The translations under genes were made by a program, and so were the position numbers. The notes beneath the pieces are model-generated. The model did no database searches, was not told the origin of the DNA, and was given only the letters and a program-made list of their open reading frames with translations. 64,000 nt of DNA from positions 2,976,001 to 3,040,000 of the forward strand of contig JABRWF010000001.1 in NCBI GenBank assembly GCA_018343915.1, in the 5' to 3' direction. The stretch comes from Agroathelia rolfsii. Its lineage: Eukaryota; Basidiomycota; Agaricomycetes; Amylocorticiales; Amylocorticiaceae. Shown here one piece after another: positions 1-11,219 of the stretch (its first letter is position 1; every line of letters begins with the position of its first letter).

Positions 1-182
1 TGGGTTGCACAGCTGTTCCTCAAGGCTATACGGGCGCGAGAGCTATAACTACACCTGTTCTGTGCAATCTATACAGAGAACATATTGCACTATTATTCCT
101 CCGGATTGCTATTCAAGATTTCACTGAGATAACTGATACAAGCCTTAAGCAACTCGAGACCGTCAAGGGGTATTTGTAGATC

Positions 183-2223
183 ATGCTAGGTCTCTCTGAT
201 TCCTTAACATGTATCCCATCTTCCAATACGGATATCAGCGGTATTGGCGTACGCGTTAGTTTCTACTTCCAGTTCTTTTTGCTAGGTGTGTTTTGATACC
301 GTCCGCTTCGGTATAAATAGATGATACTAAATCTGTGTGATATTACCCCAGTCTTGCTTGTGGATAGGTCATGGTTAGTTGCATGTCGTTCACTCCGTTA
401 GTTTCCTTATCTCTGAGGCTCTTCCCCATCCACAAGGGAAGATGCTCCGACGGCACTATGGACATTTATTGCAACGAGTTTTGGTTTGTCAATAGCGGCC
501 ATTGCTCAGAAGATTAACGATAGTGGCAATAATAAGCTGACGCTGTTCCAAGGTGAGGGCCCTGTTTTGAGCCAATAACCGCATGATTGACGTTTTTTTA
601 CCAGCATTGATTGTCTCTAACCTTGTCTGGTATGTCTTTCCTATGAGAGCCCAACTTAAATGAGTGATACTAAATCAACTTCACAGGGTATGTATAAAAA
701 TAAATAATCTGTCAAATCCCCAGAGGCATTCAAAACATTTTTCCCAGCTTGCAAACTTTGGAACTTCTCTATCCCTTGCTACCATGGCCCAAAGAGCGGC
801 CCAGAAGACGAGACTGAAGCGACAGGCCACTCTCAAGGCCAGACGTGGGAAATTAAATGCCCCAGCCCGCATGGAAGGGGGAGAAGGAGAACAAGAGGAA
901 GAAGAAGATATCGAAAGCGGTCGTTATATCAGATACGCTGCCATGGCTCAGACCATCTTCTCTATCATACTGACTTTTGCAATGTGGTTCGTGACACATT
1001 TTCGGCATTTATCATCTCTAGCTATCCTATCGCTTTCACTTTATCTGAATCTGACTGATCACCTCTTCAGGAGTCATGTTCATGATTTTACACCAGATGA
1101 TCTCAATGGAACAGACTGTACACCATACATACGATATATTCTCTTTGCTTGGCATGTGGATGCAGTTGTACAAGGCCGTATTGTGGGTCTATTGGCTACT
1201 GCTATCGTCACGGTTCTATATGTGGCTATGACTGTAGACGAGCTTTATAAGAAACACTTGACCCGGCGCCGTCATAGATTGAGCAAGCAAAAGCACCGGA
1301 TGGAACTGGAAGCGCAGGGGAGGTCGCAACAAGAACAAGATACAGAGCCTGAGCAGGCAGTGACTACTACCATCCCTCAGCTCAACACAGAGGCGCCTTA
1401 CCGACGCTCTGAAGCAACATTTTCAGCACCACCGGCGTCAAGTAATCGTGATACGAGCACAGGAATCCCCGTATCGATACTGCTGTCGTCTCGTTTGGCG
1501 TCAGAAAACCCATACATAACACGTTCTTCAGGAGATGCGTTGAAGTCTTCAGCAGGCGAAAGGTCTCATGTGCAGCAGCAACAGCAACAGCAACAGCAGC
1601 ACCCCGGCTCGAACAGCCGCCGCCATCACCAGCATGGGACCCATGCAGCCAAAAATCGCCGCAAGCAGCATCAACATAAACCGAAGCACAAGTCAGTAGT
1701 GCTGTTCATTGTCGATTACCTCTTGACTTCCTAATTGGTATATGCACAGACGATGGTTGCTTGAGCTAGACCCAATGCTCGTCGGCCTTTTCTTCGTTCA
1801 GCTCGCGATCCTCACCTACTTCATCGTCTCAACAGAGCTGATGCTCGCCTATAACCACGCTGCGTCCAATAGCAATGATTTCACGCAATTTGGACAGGTA
1901 AGTCCAGATATGTGGGCATCGATAGTGCAGTTGGCAATCCATTCATACGCCTGGGAAAAATGATAGATTTTAGCTATCATTGCTGTTTTACCATCCCTCG
2001 GCTCGCTGATAGTCGCCTTCAAGAAGAACGGATTCAAGAGAGTGGATAGGAAGGAGCCTACCGAACGGCGCAGGAGACGGGGTCTCAGGCAACAGCGGAT
2101 GAGTATGTTATTCATATCCTATCACCTTTCCTTGCCTATACTAATGCTTTCACAAAACTCTTAATGTTTCTCGTGATTTTAGATGATTCGTTGACGGCAA
2201 ATGGAGTTGCAAACCAAGTTTAA
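183..2223 (+). CDS. Multi-span fungal membrane protein, unknown function
   Basis: Eight exons join into one frame of 531 residues: 183-285, 352-373, 437-552, 605-629, 687-1691, 1750-1897, 1967-2102, 2183-2223. The second exon is only 22 bases. The N-terminus carries the motif DISGIGVRVSFYFQ, which I recall from a large family of uncharacterised fungal membrane proteins. I count about seven hydrophobic helices: three in exons 1-4, two or three in exon 5, one in exon 6 and one starting FGQILAIIAVLP in exon 7. The loop encoded by exon 5 is long and hydrophilic, with a ten-residue Gln tract (1573-1602) and a His/Lys/Arg-rich stretch before the last two helices. The C-terminus is basic, then short and polar. 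No enzymatic motif is visible, so a plasma-membrane or vacuolar sensor or transporter-like role is only a guess. The start was chosen because it is the first ATG in frame with the conserved motif. Bases 1-182 hold no gene I can support. Confidence 0.7.
1573..1602 (+). repeat. CAG/CAA polyglutamine tract
   Basis: Thirty bases of mixed CAG and CAA codons give ten glutamines in a row inside the cytosolic-type loop of the membrane protein gene. Confidence 0.9.
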
Positions 2224-2768
2224 ATCTCTGAACGTAATATTTGTGTAGAATAATCCATACTTACTTGCAGGCGGCATCCTTTTTATACAAACCCACAATT
2301 CCGGCTGTACCCACGACCCAAATATAATATTTTACAATCCAGCAAAAAAACATAAAATGAACCAAACAGCATATCGACATGGAGCTGTACTAAACCGCAA
2401 AAAAAGAAAAAAGAAAAAGGAAAGGAAAGTCTATGTAACATTTTTGAAGTTGAGCCTATGGAATAAATAACGTGTGGGTACACAGACATATATATATATA
2501 TATACTCAATAGACTCATATCAAGTTGCGGGGTAGAATTTATGGAAGAATAAGATGGAGAAGTCGAAGTCCGGATGTACGAGTAGAAAGTGTTCAAAGAA
2601 CGGCCACAGGATATATGCAGGTTTTCGTCGAGTAAAGAAAAATACAATGAGCGGAATTGGCCATATAGGGATGAAGGAATAAATAAAAACTGAAGTGTTC
2701 AGCACTGGTAGTAAACAGCTTTGGGAAGTGCCATAGTAATACTGGGTTAGACAGCACTTGTAGGTAGA
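2224..2768. other. Convergent 3' spacer
   Basis: Region between the stop of the membrane-protein gene (+) and the stop of the fucosyltransferase-like gene (-). It is A/T-rich, holds an (AT)n run at about 2488-2504, and shows no ORF with family motifs. It most likely contains both 3' untranslated regions. Confidence 0.6.
2488..2504. repeat. (AT)n dinucleotide run
   Basis: About eight AT units in the convergent spacer. Confidence 0.85.
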
Positions 2769-4808
2769 CTAATGATCGTCAGCACCTGATACAGAAGAAG
2801 GTCTACAGTCAGCGCGTTTGACTAAACAAAGGACGAAACACTCGAAACCATACCTGGGAAACCCCATTGCACGATCTTGCCGACTCCTTCTTGCCAAGTC
2901 TCGACACGCCGCATGGCAATGTAAGACATAGTCGACTGCTCCGTCCCAACGAAACCAACACCGCCGGATTGAATTACAGCGTCGATAAAGACCGGGTACC
3001 TATTTATTAATATCGGTCAGTCGGTGGAAATCGAAAGAAACAGCCAAAAGGCAGAAAAACAGCAGAAAAAAAAGGGGGGAGGGGGGGGGGGGAACTCACC
3101 AAGCACCATATTCCTCCACAACCTTTTCTTTCTCGAAATCGACATAGACCCAACCGAGCGCATCGACATCGGCCCACCAGGCCGGATCGCGCTCATCGCT
3201 AGTCATAACGACGTGCGTGACGTCGATGCCTTTCTTCTCGAGAAGCTCGAGCTGAATCTCGCGCACGCGGATGGCGTAAGCAGATAAGGGGGCATAGCAA
3301 TCTTCCTTGCTACTGTAATCACCTTCACAGTGTACGGCGAAGTCGGCATGACGGACATGTACGGCGATGTACTAGTAGAAGAAGGAAAAGAAACATTAGA
3401 TATAATTCCCCTGAAACAGTGGGAGCACGAGTACTTACGGCCGGCGTGGATACACTATCGTCGGTGATGTGCATTGCCCGGCGAAGGTACTTATCAGCAA
3501 TAGTCTCGAGACGCTCAGTCCAGCGGAAATACTGCATCGCATCCGTCCAGGCAGGTGACCATGGTTCCAGAAAGTCATAAGGCTGGCGAACAATCCATCA
3601 TTGATTGTAATGGAAAATCAAGAGAAAACTAAATGACGTACCCACTGTGCGGTGACATAATACAAGTAGTCAAAGCATAATAAATGCTCGCTTGGATGGA
3701 GCGTCGCCTCGTGTAGGGGTGATGGATCGGGTGACTGATCTCTCAACCGGCGCTCTCGCACGTTCGACTGGGAATATGAAGCCAGGTGCCAGAACGTAGT
3801 GAAGATATCGGTTGTCCTGATGTCCTTGGGTAGCTTTGTGTAGGATATGTCTGACGAATTAAAAAATATACACAATCGATATACAACGATCAAATGAGGT
3901 GTAGACGATAAGACATACCAACACTAATCTCGTCAGGGGTTTGGCTGTTTCGAGGATGGTGTTCTGCCTCTTGTGTGGCTTCCCAGACATTCCAGCAGCC
4001 GAGGTTATCCACATGTGTGCTATTCTCGTCCTTCACCTGAGGCCATTCAAGGACGGGGATGCCTGTCTTTTGGCTTAAGTATTTTGTGTCGAATACCTCG
4101 CTGAAGGGGATCTGAGTTACGCAATATTATTTAAAATTGGCACTTCATCACAGGATTATGTGAGCTGTAAAACCACTTACGGAACGATGGTCTCCGTCCA
4201 GTGCCGCATGTGTGGGTACAAACTTGGGGAAAATGGGGATGCGACCGGTCAACCTAGCCATATAGAAGAGATTGCCCTATTTATGGCCAAGATATTCAGG
4301 AAAATATTCGAAATAGATATGGGCAGAAACACGCGATTCACCATCGTCATTACGTCGTTCGTCCAGCCCGACGATGGCCAGGACGTGATGTACTTTTTGT
4401 CCCCTCGTAAATTGTCTTTTTTATCGTTCATTGAAAGCGAGTTCAAGATGATAGATGTATGCGTGAGTTTTGAAACGCAAACTTACCCCAGAATCTCTCT
4501 GTCGGTATCTGATACACAAGCTGGTTGCTCGGATGCAGGTTACTGCCGAGCCAGGGGTCGGCGGAGGGTGCCGCAGGTATGCCTGTCTCTGGGGTCGACG
4601 ACACGGCGCAGGTGGAAGGCCAGTCATCTCCTGGAGGCGGATAGGCTGACTTGGAATCGAAGAAAAAGACGTAAAGCGAGAGGGTGACGAGAGAAGTTGC
4701 GGAGAGCATAATGCATGTCCTGAAGAGCGAGCCACGACGGGAAGCGCCAGGCCATGCAGAGAAGCGGCGGGTGGACGAGGAAGCTTTTTCGTCGCCGTAG
4801 TCACTCAT
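2769..4808 (-). CDS. O-fucosyltransferase-like type II membrane protein, copy 1
   Basis: Nine exons (complement of 4487-4808, 4342-4403, 4181-4276, 3919-4111, 3642-3850, 3439-3582, 3100-3371, 2854-2999, 2769-2785) give 486 residues. A short basic cytosolic tail is followed by one membrane anchor (about residues 28-50) and a lumenal domain, the layout of a Golgi glycosyltransferase. The core contains RIPIFPKFVPTH, IPFSEVFDT and LEWPQVKDE. A motif at about residue 347, VHVRHADF, resembles motif I (HxRRxD) of alpha-1,2/1,6- and protein O-fucosyltransferases, with His replacing the second Arg. The C-terminal region reads GFVGTEQSTMSYIAMRRVE, like the GDP-binding end of that fold. The fold assignment rests on these motifs and on memory of the family, not on a search. 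The acceptor substrate is unknown. Copy 2 lies directly upstream in the same direction, and two homologous exons have identical lengths (209 and 144 bases). The final 17-base exon encodes GADDH. Confidence 0.7.
3066..3092. repeat. A(n)G(n) purine tract in an intron
   Basis: Eight A, six G, one A and twelve G on the + strand. On the coding (-) strand this is a C/T tract just after the donor site at 3099. Confidence 0.85.
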
Positions 4809-5082
4809 AGTAGTTGAGATTACTTGTTAGCAAAGAAAGTAGCTATTATACAAGAGTAAACGATAATAGAGAGGGAGAAAGACGGAGGAGCAGACGCCCA
4901 TTGCAAGCTAAAAAGGAAGGCGGCCTGTGAACTCTTCAATCAATCAATTCCTTTGACACTGATATTCAGTCTCGGATCGAAAGAAGCCCTCCTTACGTCA
5001 GCGGCCTCCCATTAGTCCGATGATATCCCAAGCCTAATAATCTAATCTATAGAATCCCTTGACTCGCTCGCTCACGCTTGGT

Positions 5083-7161
5083 TCATGCATCCGTTACACC
5101 CGTGCCCCACTGGACAGTCCGCGACGCAACATTCTTCTCGCCTCGCCAACTTTCCATCCGTCGCTGGGCAACGAGAGACATTGTCGACATCTGTGTGCCC
5201 ACGAAGCCCCAGCCGCCTGACTGAATCACGGCATCGATCAAAACCGGGTACCTATCCGTCACATTTTTGTTATATTTTTGTTAGTTCAGCTCAGGTGCAC
5301 GTGGGCGCGCACAGCCTATGCACTCACCATTGACCATAGCGCTCTACTGTGAGCTGTTGCTCAAAATCAATGTGGTGCCAGCCCAGTGCATCCACCTCCG
5401 CCCACCACCCTGGATCCTTCTCGTCTGAGGTCATGAACACAGTTGTGATAGATTCACCCAGCTTGAGCTCCAACTCCTCTTGCACCTCGCGCACACGCCG
5501 TACGTATGTCGATACAGGCGGAAAGCACTCCTCCAAGGGCCCATGACAATGCTGTTTGAAATCCATGCGTCTGGCATGAACAACAATGTACTAATGTGTG
5601 TATGAGGATCAACAAGACCCCTTAAGGTATGCATCAATTTAGCCTACCTTGGGTGTCGGTGTCGAGGTATCGAAAATGCCCAGCGCAACTCGTACATGAT
5701 CATCGGCAATCTTTTCTAGACGGCTCGTCCACCTAAAGTATGCCAGTGAATCTTTCCAGGCAGGACTATAGTCGCGATCGATCTCGTAATGCTATTAATA
5801 GATAAATGTTTAAGTGAATGTAGATAAGTTGCTAACCAAGACGGGGTAAAATGAACAAAACGCACCTCGTCAATACTAACATAATACAAATAATCAAAAC
5901 AAAGCAGCTGATCGTTGGGAGGCAGCTCTAGCCCATGCCTCTCTGATGGCTCGGCTGCATTGACTGCCATAGCATCTGCACGCCCCTTGGGATAAGCTAG
6001 CTTGGCCAGCGACCAGAACGAGACATGATTCTGGCCGATGTTCATCCAACTCGGGACGCGTGTGTATGAGATATCTATGGATATAGTTGGTATTCGATAT
6101 TTGCAAATCATGCAAATCAGACAACTCACCAGCCAAAATCGTCTCTGGAGTATAACTAAATCGGGCTTTATTCTCCTCCTCTCTGACTGTCTTCCATATC
6201 GTCCAACAACCAATGTCGTCCACTGTGGAGCTATTCACATCCTTAACTTGCGACCATTCAAGGATAGGTATGCCCAGCGAACGACTAAGCCGCTCTGTGT
6301 CAAACACCTCGCTGAATGGTAGCTGATACGCGGTCTTGACGTGCGATGGTACGAATTTAGGGACGATTGGTATCCGGTCCGTGATACGTGCAAGGTAAAT
6401 CAGATTGCCGACGCTAATTACATCGTTGGCTAGACGAGTGGTTACAGTTGATTAGTTTGTGTTAATTGCAAATGTACGAATGAGTAGGAATGATAAATAG
6501 TGTAGGGAAATGAATGGAAAGAATGGGGATATGATGCCTAAAGGTTTCTCTACAGTGCATCCATTCAGCTCGCCCGCAGCCGCGTCAAGGTCGTAAGGAT
6601 CCAGAATAAAAAAGGAAAGGGTACTTACTCCATCCAGAATCAGACCACGCAGTGATGTATTTGGAGTCAGGGCGGAGGTTCTCTGTAGATGTATATATTC
6701 ACAATGTTGAAAAGATCAGGATTGAGACATGGGTTTACATGAAGATAGAATTAATACGCACGCCACCAACTGTCCGTGGGATGATCATTCAATAAATGTT
6801 GGTTGGGATGGAGGGTATGATGGACCCATGCTTCCTTCTCACGCTCCTTGCCCAATGAAGAGGCGGAAGAAGACGATGGTAATGGAGATGACGATGTTAA
6901 TATTTGGTCATTCCCCTCCTCCTCGTGTAGCTTTTCACCCGGAGAGAAATAATAATGCTCTCCACTTTCACCTGCGGGAAAAGAGGATACAGACGAAGAT
7001 GAAGATATACGTGTGTTGAATACAACAGCAATAACAACTAGAGAGAAAAGACTGAAAAGAACGATATTATTTCGTCGAAAGAACGAAGGTCGGTGATGTC
7101 GCCCCTCAGAAGACGCTAGCAAGTGATCCTCGAAATAGCCTGAGGACGATCGGTATGACAT
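5083..7161 (-). CDS. O-fucosyltransferase-like type II membrane protein, copy 2
   Basis: Seven exons (complement of 6762-7161, 6629-6682, 6130-6429, 5866-6074, 5648-5791, 5328-5590, 5083-5251) give 512 residues. The layout matches copy 1: a short tail with a basic RR before one membrane anchor (about residues 32-48), a Ser-rich stem, then the lumenal domain. The domain has RIPIVPKFVPSH, LPFSEVFDT, LEWSQVKDV and, at about residue 374, VHARRMDF, an exact match to the fucosyltransferase HxRRxD motif in which the second Arg contacts GDP-fucose in known family members. The end reads GWGFVGTQMSTMSL and stops after WGTGVTDA. The copies are clearly paralogous but diverged. Copy 2 lacks two introns of copy 1, and one early intron lies a few codons away from its counterpart. 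The gene is divergent from the GDP-fucose-transporter-like gene, which would supply the donor. The acceptor is unknown. Confidence 0.72.
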
Positions 7162-8383
7162 GCTTCCTTGAGTAGTAGTTGTTATCGCAAGTGCGTTTTC
7201 GTGTGCCTACTGAAGATGGTAGACGCTGATAGAAATGACGGGACACGAGGTTTTTTTTTTTTCAAAAAAAAAAAAAGAGCAACAAGGGCAAGGGCCGACG
7301 ACCAAAGACTTATCGCAAGGGGCACAGAGACTCGAGAGTCGAGAACAAGACTAGACCGGGCCAGCCATGTTTTTAACCGCGTCTAACATGATCCTATCAT
7401 GAGACCGCAATCGCACTATTCGGTCCTGATGCGTTTTCCCCTGGACTGTTCCTTGGAAGAAATGCGGACCCTCAGACTCTCGGACATTTCAGATGCAGTG
7501 ATGGAGGCTGCACAGTGTTCCATCGCTCGTTTTGGCCTCGAATGGAAATTGTCACGCTTTTAAGAGATCTTTATTTCCGAGATGCAAGACTTCAGTACCA
7601 TCTGTTCTGGCTAACGTTTTTCCAGTTAATTGCAAGTCGGATTGCTGTTTGCTCAGCTTTTCGCTGAAAGGAGGAGGCATTTCAATTCAAGCCCGGATGC
7701 GGGGTCGACTGACCGACACATCATCATAGGAAGCGGCGAGGCATGCACCGATTCAAATGCTGAGGCCTGAGAAATCAAGCCAGAATCAATAGAGAATTGA
7801 TGACCTTGAAATCCTATGGAAACATGGCCGAGATCATAACCAACTTCAGACATGCCCATCCAGCCTCTCATGATTAATGTGTCACGTTTTAGTCCGATAT
7901 TACAGGACACCAAGAAACCGATACTGGATGGAAATTCAGGACATCGAGAAAAAAAAAGTCGACAGCAGACACGCCAAGCCCAGGCAATCATACCGGAAGC
8001 AGAAATAAACAGCTGTCAATTTGGTGATAAAGTATCAAACGGTATCAAACATTTACCTTTGGTTTATGACACAATTCATGACCCATGTTGACCGTGACCT
8101 CTGGCAGCATCATCCCCATTCATGCGGCTTCTCTCTGACCTTGGGAATGAACGAACCGCTCTGAATGCACCGAGGTCGGCCTTGATACGATCATGAACCG
8201 ACCAGTTCCAGTTTGGACTATATTCAGGGTCACACCCCCAAACACGACCATTTTGCAAGGCTTATCTCGGGCGGTGTGGTAATACCGTTGGTGTTGTACG
8301 CAGGCACTCACAAGCGTCATCCTACTCCTAGGTCTCACCTTCCCACTTTCATCCACTGGCAGTGATCCATTTGAACTTGAAAG
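7162..8383. promoter_or_regulatory. Divergent spacer between fucosyltransferase-like and transporter genes
   Basis: This 1.2 kb gap separates the ATG of copy 2 (-) from the ATG of the transporter (+), so it should hold both promoters. It contains a T10/A12 inverted homopolymer pair around 7251-7275. ORFs of about 60-110 codons occur on both strands but show no domain, no codon pattern and no splice continuity, so I do not call a gene. Confidence 0.5.
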
Positions 8384-9913
8384 ATGCATTCCCAAGCACC
8401 TAATAGTGGTCAAAATGCACCCAGCACCATTCAAGTTTGTGTCTGGATGTGTCTAGATGTGTCTCCGGCTGATATTTCAACTCTTCAGGTTGCTGGTGTT
8501 GTAGGTTTTTACATGGGTGCAGCACTTGTGGTACGAGACCCCTCGGTTGAGTAAATGCTGGCTGATTATGACTTTATTCACCATGATAGATGATATTTGT
8601 GTAAGCTTTAAATTCTACAAAACTCTCGAGTGTTAACCCCAAACAAACACCTATGCGCTCCTGATACGAATATTAGCAATAAGGCAGTATTGAGCGGCTC
8701 TCCTGATTTGCCATTGCTCTTTCTGCTTATACAAATGCTCATTGCCGTTGGCTTACTGCATGCTTCTAATGCATTCACCCCACGCGTTGTGATCCCGAAA
8801 CTGGATATGGCGACGGCTCGCAACTTGACACCTGTGGTGCTCGTGAGCATCATTGGGCTTATTTTCAACACACTCTGTCTTCGCGATGTCGAGGCATCCT
8901 TCTTCCAGGTTTGTCAATGACAAACGCAATAAAAGTGGACCTTTCCTTACCCGAATGTGACGCTCCCTTCTAGATAGCTCGCGGTCTTGTTCTACCCTTG
9001 ACGATCGCAGTTTCCTCGATACACACCAGCAACATTCCTTCTCTCCGCGTCCTCATCGCAGCGGCAGTAGTGACATTCGGATTCTTCGTCGGTGTCACAC
9101 CCTCGTCGTCGGTACCCAGCGCCGCCTCACCCTCCTACCTATCTCTCTTTTACGGCGTTCTTTCCTCCATCTTCATCGCCGTTCATGCCGTCCTGATCAA
9201 ATCCTCCCTGCAATACTGCAACAACTCGACGATTGAGCTGGCATACTGGACAAATGCTGGCTCGGCACTTTTCATCCTGCCGTTCGTGTTTCTCCGTGGT
9301 GAGCTAATCACACTGCGCACACTCTGGGCCAGTCCAACCTGGAATATGCAACTGTTCGTGATTGGGAGTCTTGTCACGGGTCTGTTTGGGTTCTTGTTAT
9401 GCGTGGCTTCGTTGATAAGCATCAAAGTGACGTCGCCTACAACACACATGTGCAAGTGTCCTTCTTTCTCTCTCTTTTATTTGCATGAGATCTAACTAGT
9501 TTATGTATCATAGTTTCAAGTGTATGTTACTCCTCCAGGCTCTGCGATATGCGCCATGGCTAACAATGACTTTCTTTTCTCTCAGGCTGCTCGGACAGTT
9601 CTCCAGACCCTCTTGGGCGTTTGGTTAAACGGCGATCTGCTCACGAGGTGAGTGATACGTTCTGATAATCGAATCAAGGCTAACTTGCTACGTTGTTCTC
9701 ATCAACAGCAACCGTGCTGCGTCCATTGGATTGATTTCGATTGGAACAATGTATTACACATGGGCTAAGGCGCAGGAAGGTAACAGTGCACCTAAACCTC
9801 AGCCTCGCCCTGCCGACCTTGAAAGCGGCAATAGGGATGGAGAGGCAACGCCCATGCAGACGCTGTGGGATGCAGAGGAAGAAGACGAAAAGGGTGTTAA
9901 AGGGCGTGATTAG
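8384..9913 (+). CDS. GDP-fucose transporter-like (SLC35C1 family)
   Basis: Eight exons (8384-8434, 8489-8530, 8590-8600, 8677-8908, 8974-9451, 9514-9521, 9586-9647, 9709-9913) give 362 residues, the usual size for this family. About ten hydrophobic segments are visible. Family landmarks include MIFVNKAVLSG near the first helix, GLFGFLL followed by ISIKVTSPTTHMFSSAARTV, and TMYYTWAKAQE at the end of the last helix. They parallel human SLC35C1, where TSPLTHNVSGTAKA lies in the same place. The protein should exchange GDP-fucose for GMP across the Golgi membrane. Two splicing oddities are needed to keep the frame: an exon of only 8 bases, and an intron beginning GC (GCAAGT at 9452). The C-terminal tail after residue 320 is charged and hydrophilic. 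Another nucleotide sugar such as GDP-mannose cannot be excluded by eye. Confidence 0.75.
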
Positions 9914-11219
9914 CTCGCCAGACGTCGAGTACAGATTTGCATGCTATAGTGTATAGATTACTAGTGCTTGATGTTTATGCCTTCCATCTGACCGTCTTCA
10001 AGCGTTTTGTACATTAATATCTATCGGCGGGTGACGCAAACAAAGTTCCGTCTATCGGATGATACCGTTTGTGAAAGGAACCAAGACAAGATATGTCGTC
10101 TGCTTGCCGATCCTTCTTATAGCCTTGTCGGGAGTTTATTAGCAGTTACATAAGTACAAACAAAAGATACGTCCAGTCCGCTCCACAGAATCTACTATTA
10201 AAAAAATCATTGGAGGCTGACTGGTAGCTTGGACTCGAATTTTTGTGATAGATCGTCGATTCTTGGCCAGCAGTGTGTCTGACATATGCTAGTGTACATC
10301 AAATAGTCTGTACGTTATTAATAAGACGTGTAGAACAGATGAGGGATCGGTACATATGGATGATTATAACAATAATAGCATTATCCGAGCAGTCCATACA
10401 TGCATGTAGATAGGTATACATTTGTCCCGAGTCCAAATGTAGTGCAAAACAAAAAGAAGTATGAAATGAAGCTAAGACAAGAACGTTGGCTGTAGAAAAC
10501 TTCTAATCGGTTCAAGCCGGTTCTGGTCTGCCACCGAGGACGAATTAATGTCGGTGATGGTGGAGATCGGGGAAAGGACATTCCGAGCATTGGTGGTAGT
10601 GATGGTGGTGGAAGCGAATGAACGAGCGAGAGAAAAAGGTCTGTGGGTCCATATTTTAGTCAAGACTGGTTGCGTCGTCAGGATCCGTTCATCATGCAGC
10701 TTGGCTACCCTAGCTGCACAGTTCAAGACACCTCTCCCATGCTGCGACGGGAATGAAGACGCATTGTGCACTCCACATGTAACAGCCACAGGTTACTGCC
10801 TCCCATTTGCTCCACGTATCTGGCTCCTCGTGGATCGATGGCGTTGGCTATTTCATGGAGGGCAGACTACCTTCTACGCTCGTCTCTATACTAGGGAGCT
10901 CCGGATCCCTATAGAAAACATCTCATAGTTTCCAAGTACAGGACGGCTTTTTTATCGCATGGCGTAAATTTCGAGATGGTTGTTTGATCAACATGTATAA
11001 ATTGGACGGGAGGCGAATCTGCCTTGAACATGGTAAGTACTCTCATTGAACAGTCAAGTCCCAATATTTATGCTAACTTCGTGTATTAGACAGCGCCCAC
11101 GAACAATCAGGGTCGTACGTCTCTTCCTCTTTTTCTGGTTAGCTTATCACACAATCACCGGGCACTGGCATAGTGTCTTCACTAGTCCCTTTGCACCTAT
11201 ACCAGCCACACACAACGCG
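9914..11219. other. Spacer without a supported gene
   Basis: Contains overlapping ORFs at 10472-10789 (-, 105 codons) and 10548-10928 (+, 126 codons), neither with a recognisable domain. An ATG directly followed by GTAAGT lies at 11030-11032 with a plausible acceptor at about 11090, leading into a short frame that runs antisense to the next gene. It could be a small spliced transcript or chance. Part of the region is the 3' flank of the transporter gene. Confidence 0.4.

Noticed and set aside
991..1070. Intron-like GTGACA...TTCAG stretch in the first membrane-protein gene
   Set aside because: Removing its 80 bases shifts the frame into a stop, so the exon is kept whole.
7653..7991. 112-codon minus frame between the fucosyltransferase-like and transporter genes
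   Set aside because: No domain, no conserved-looking block and no splice continuity. It lies in a promoter region.
10472..10928. Overlapping frames on both strands in the spacer after the transporter
   Set aside because: They shadow each other and carry no motif. One cannot be preferred over the other.
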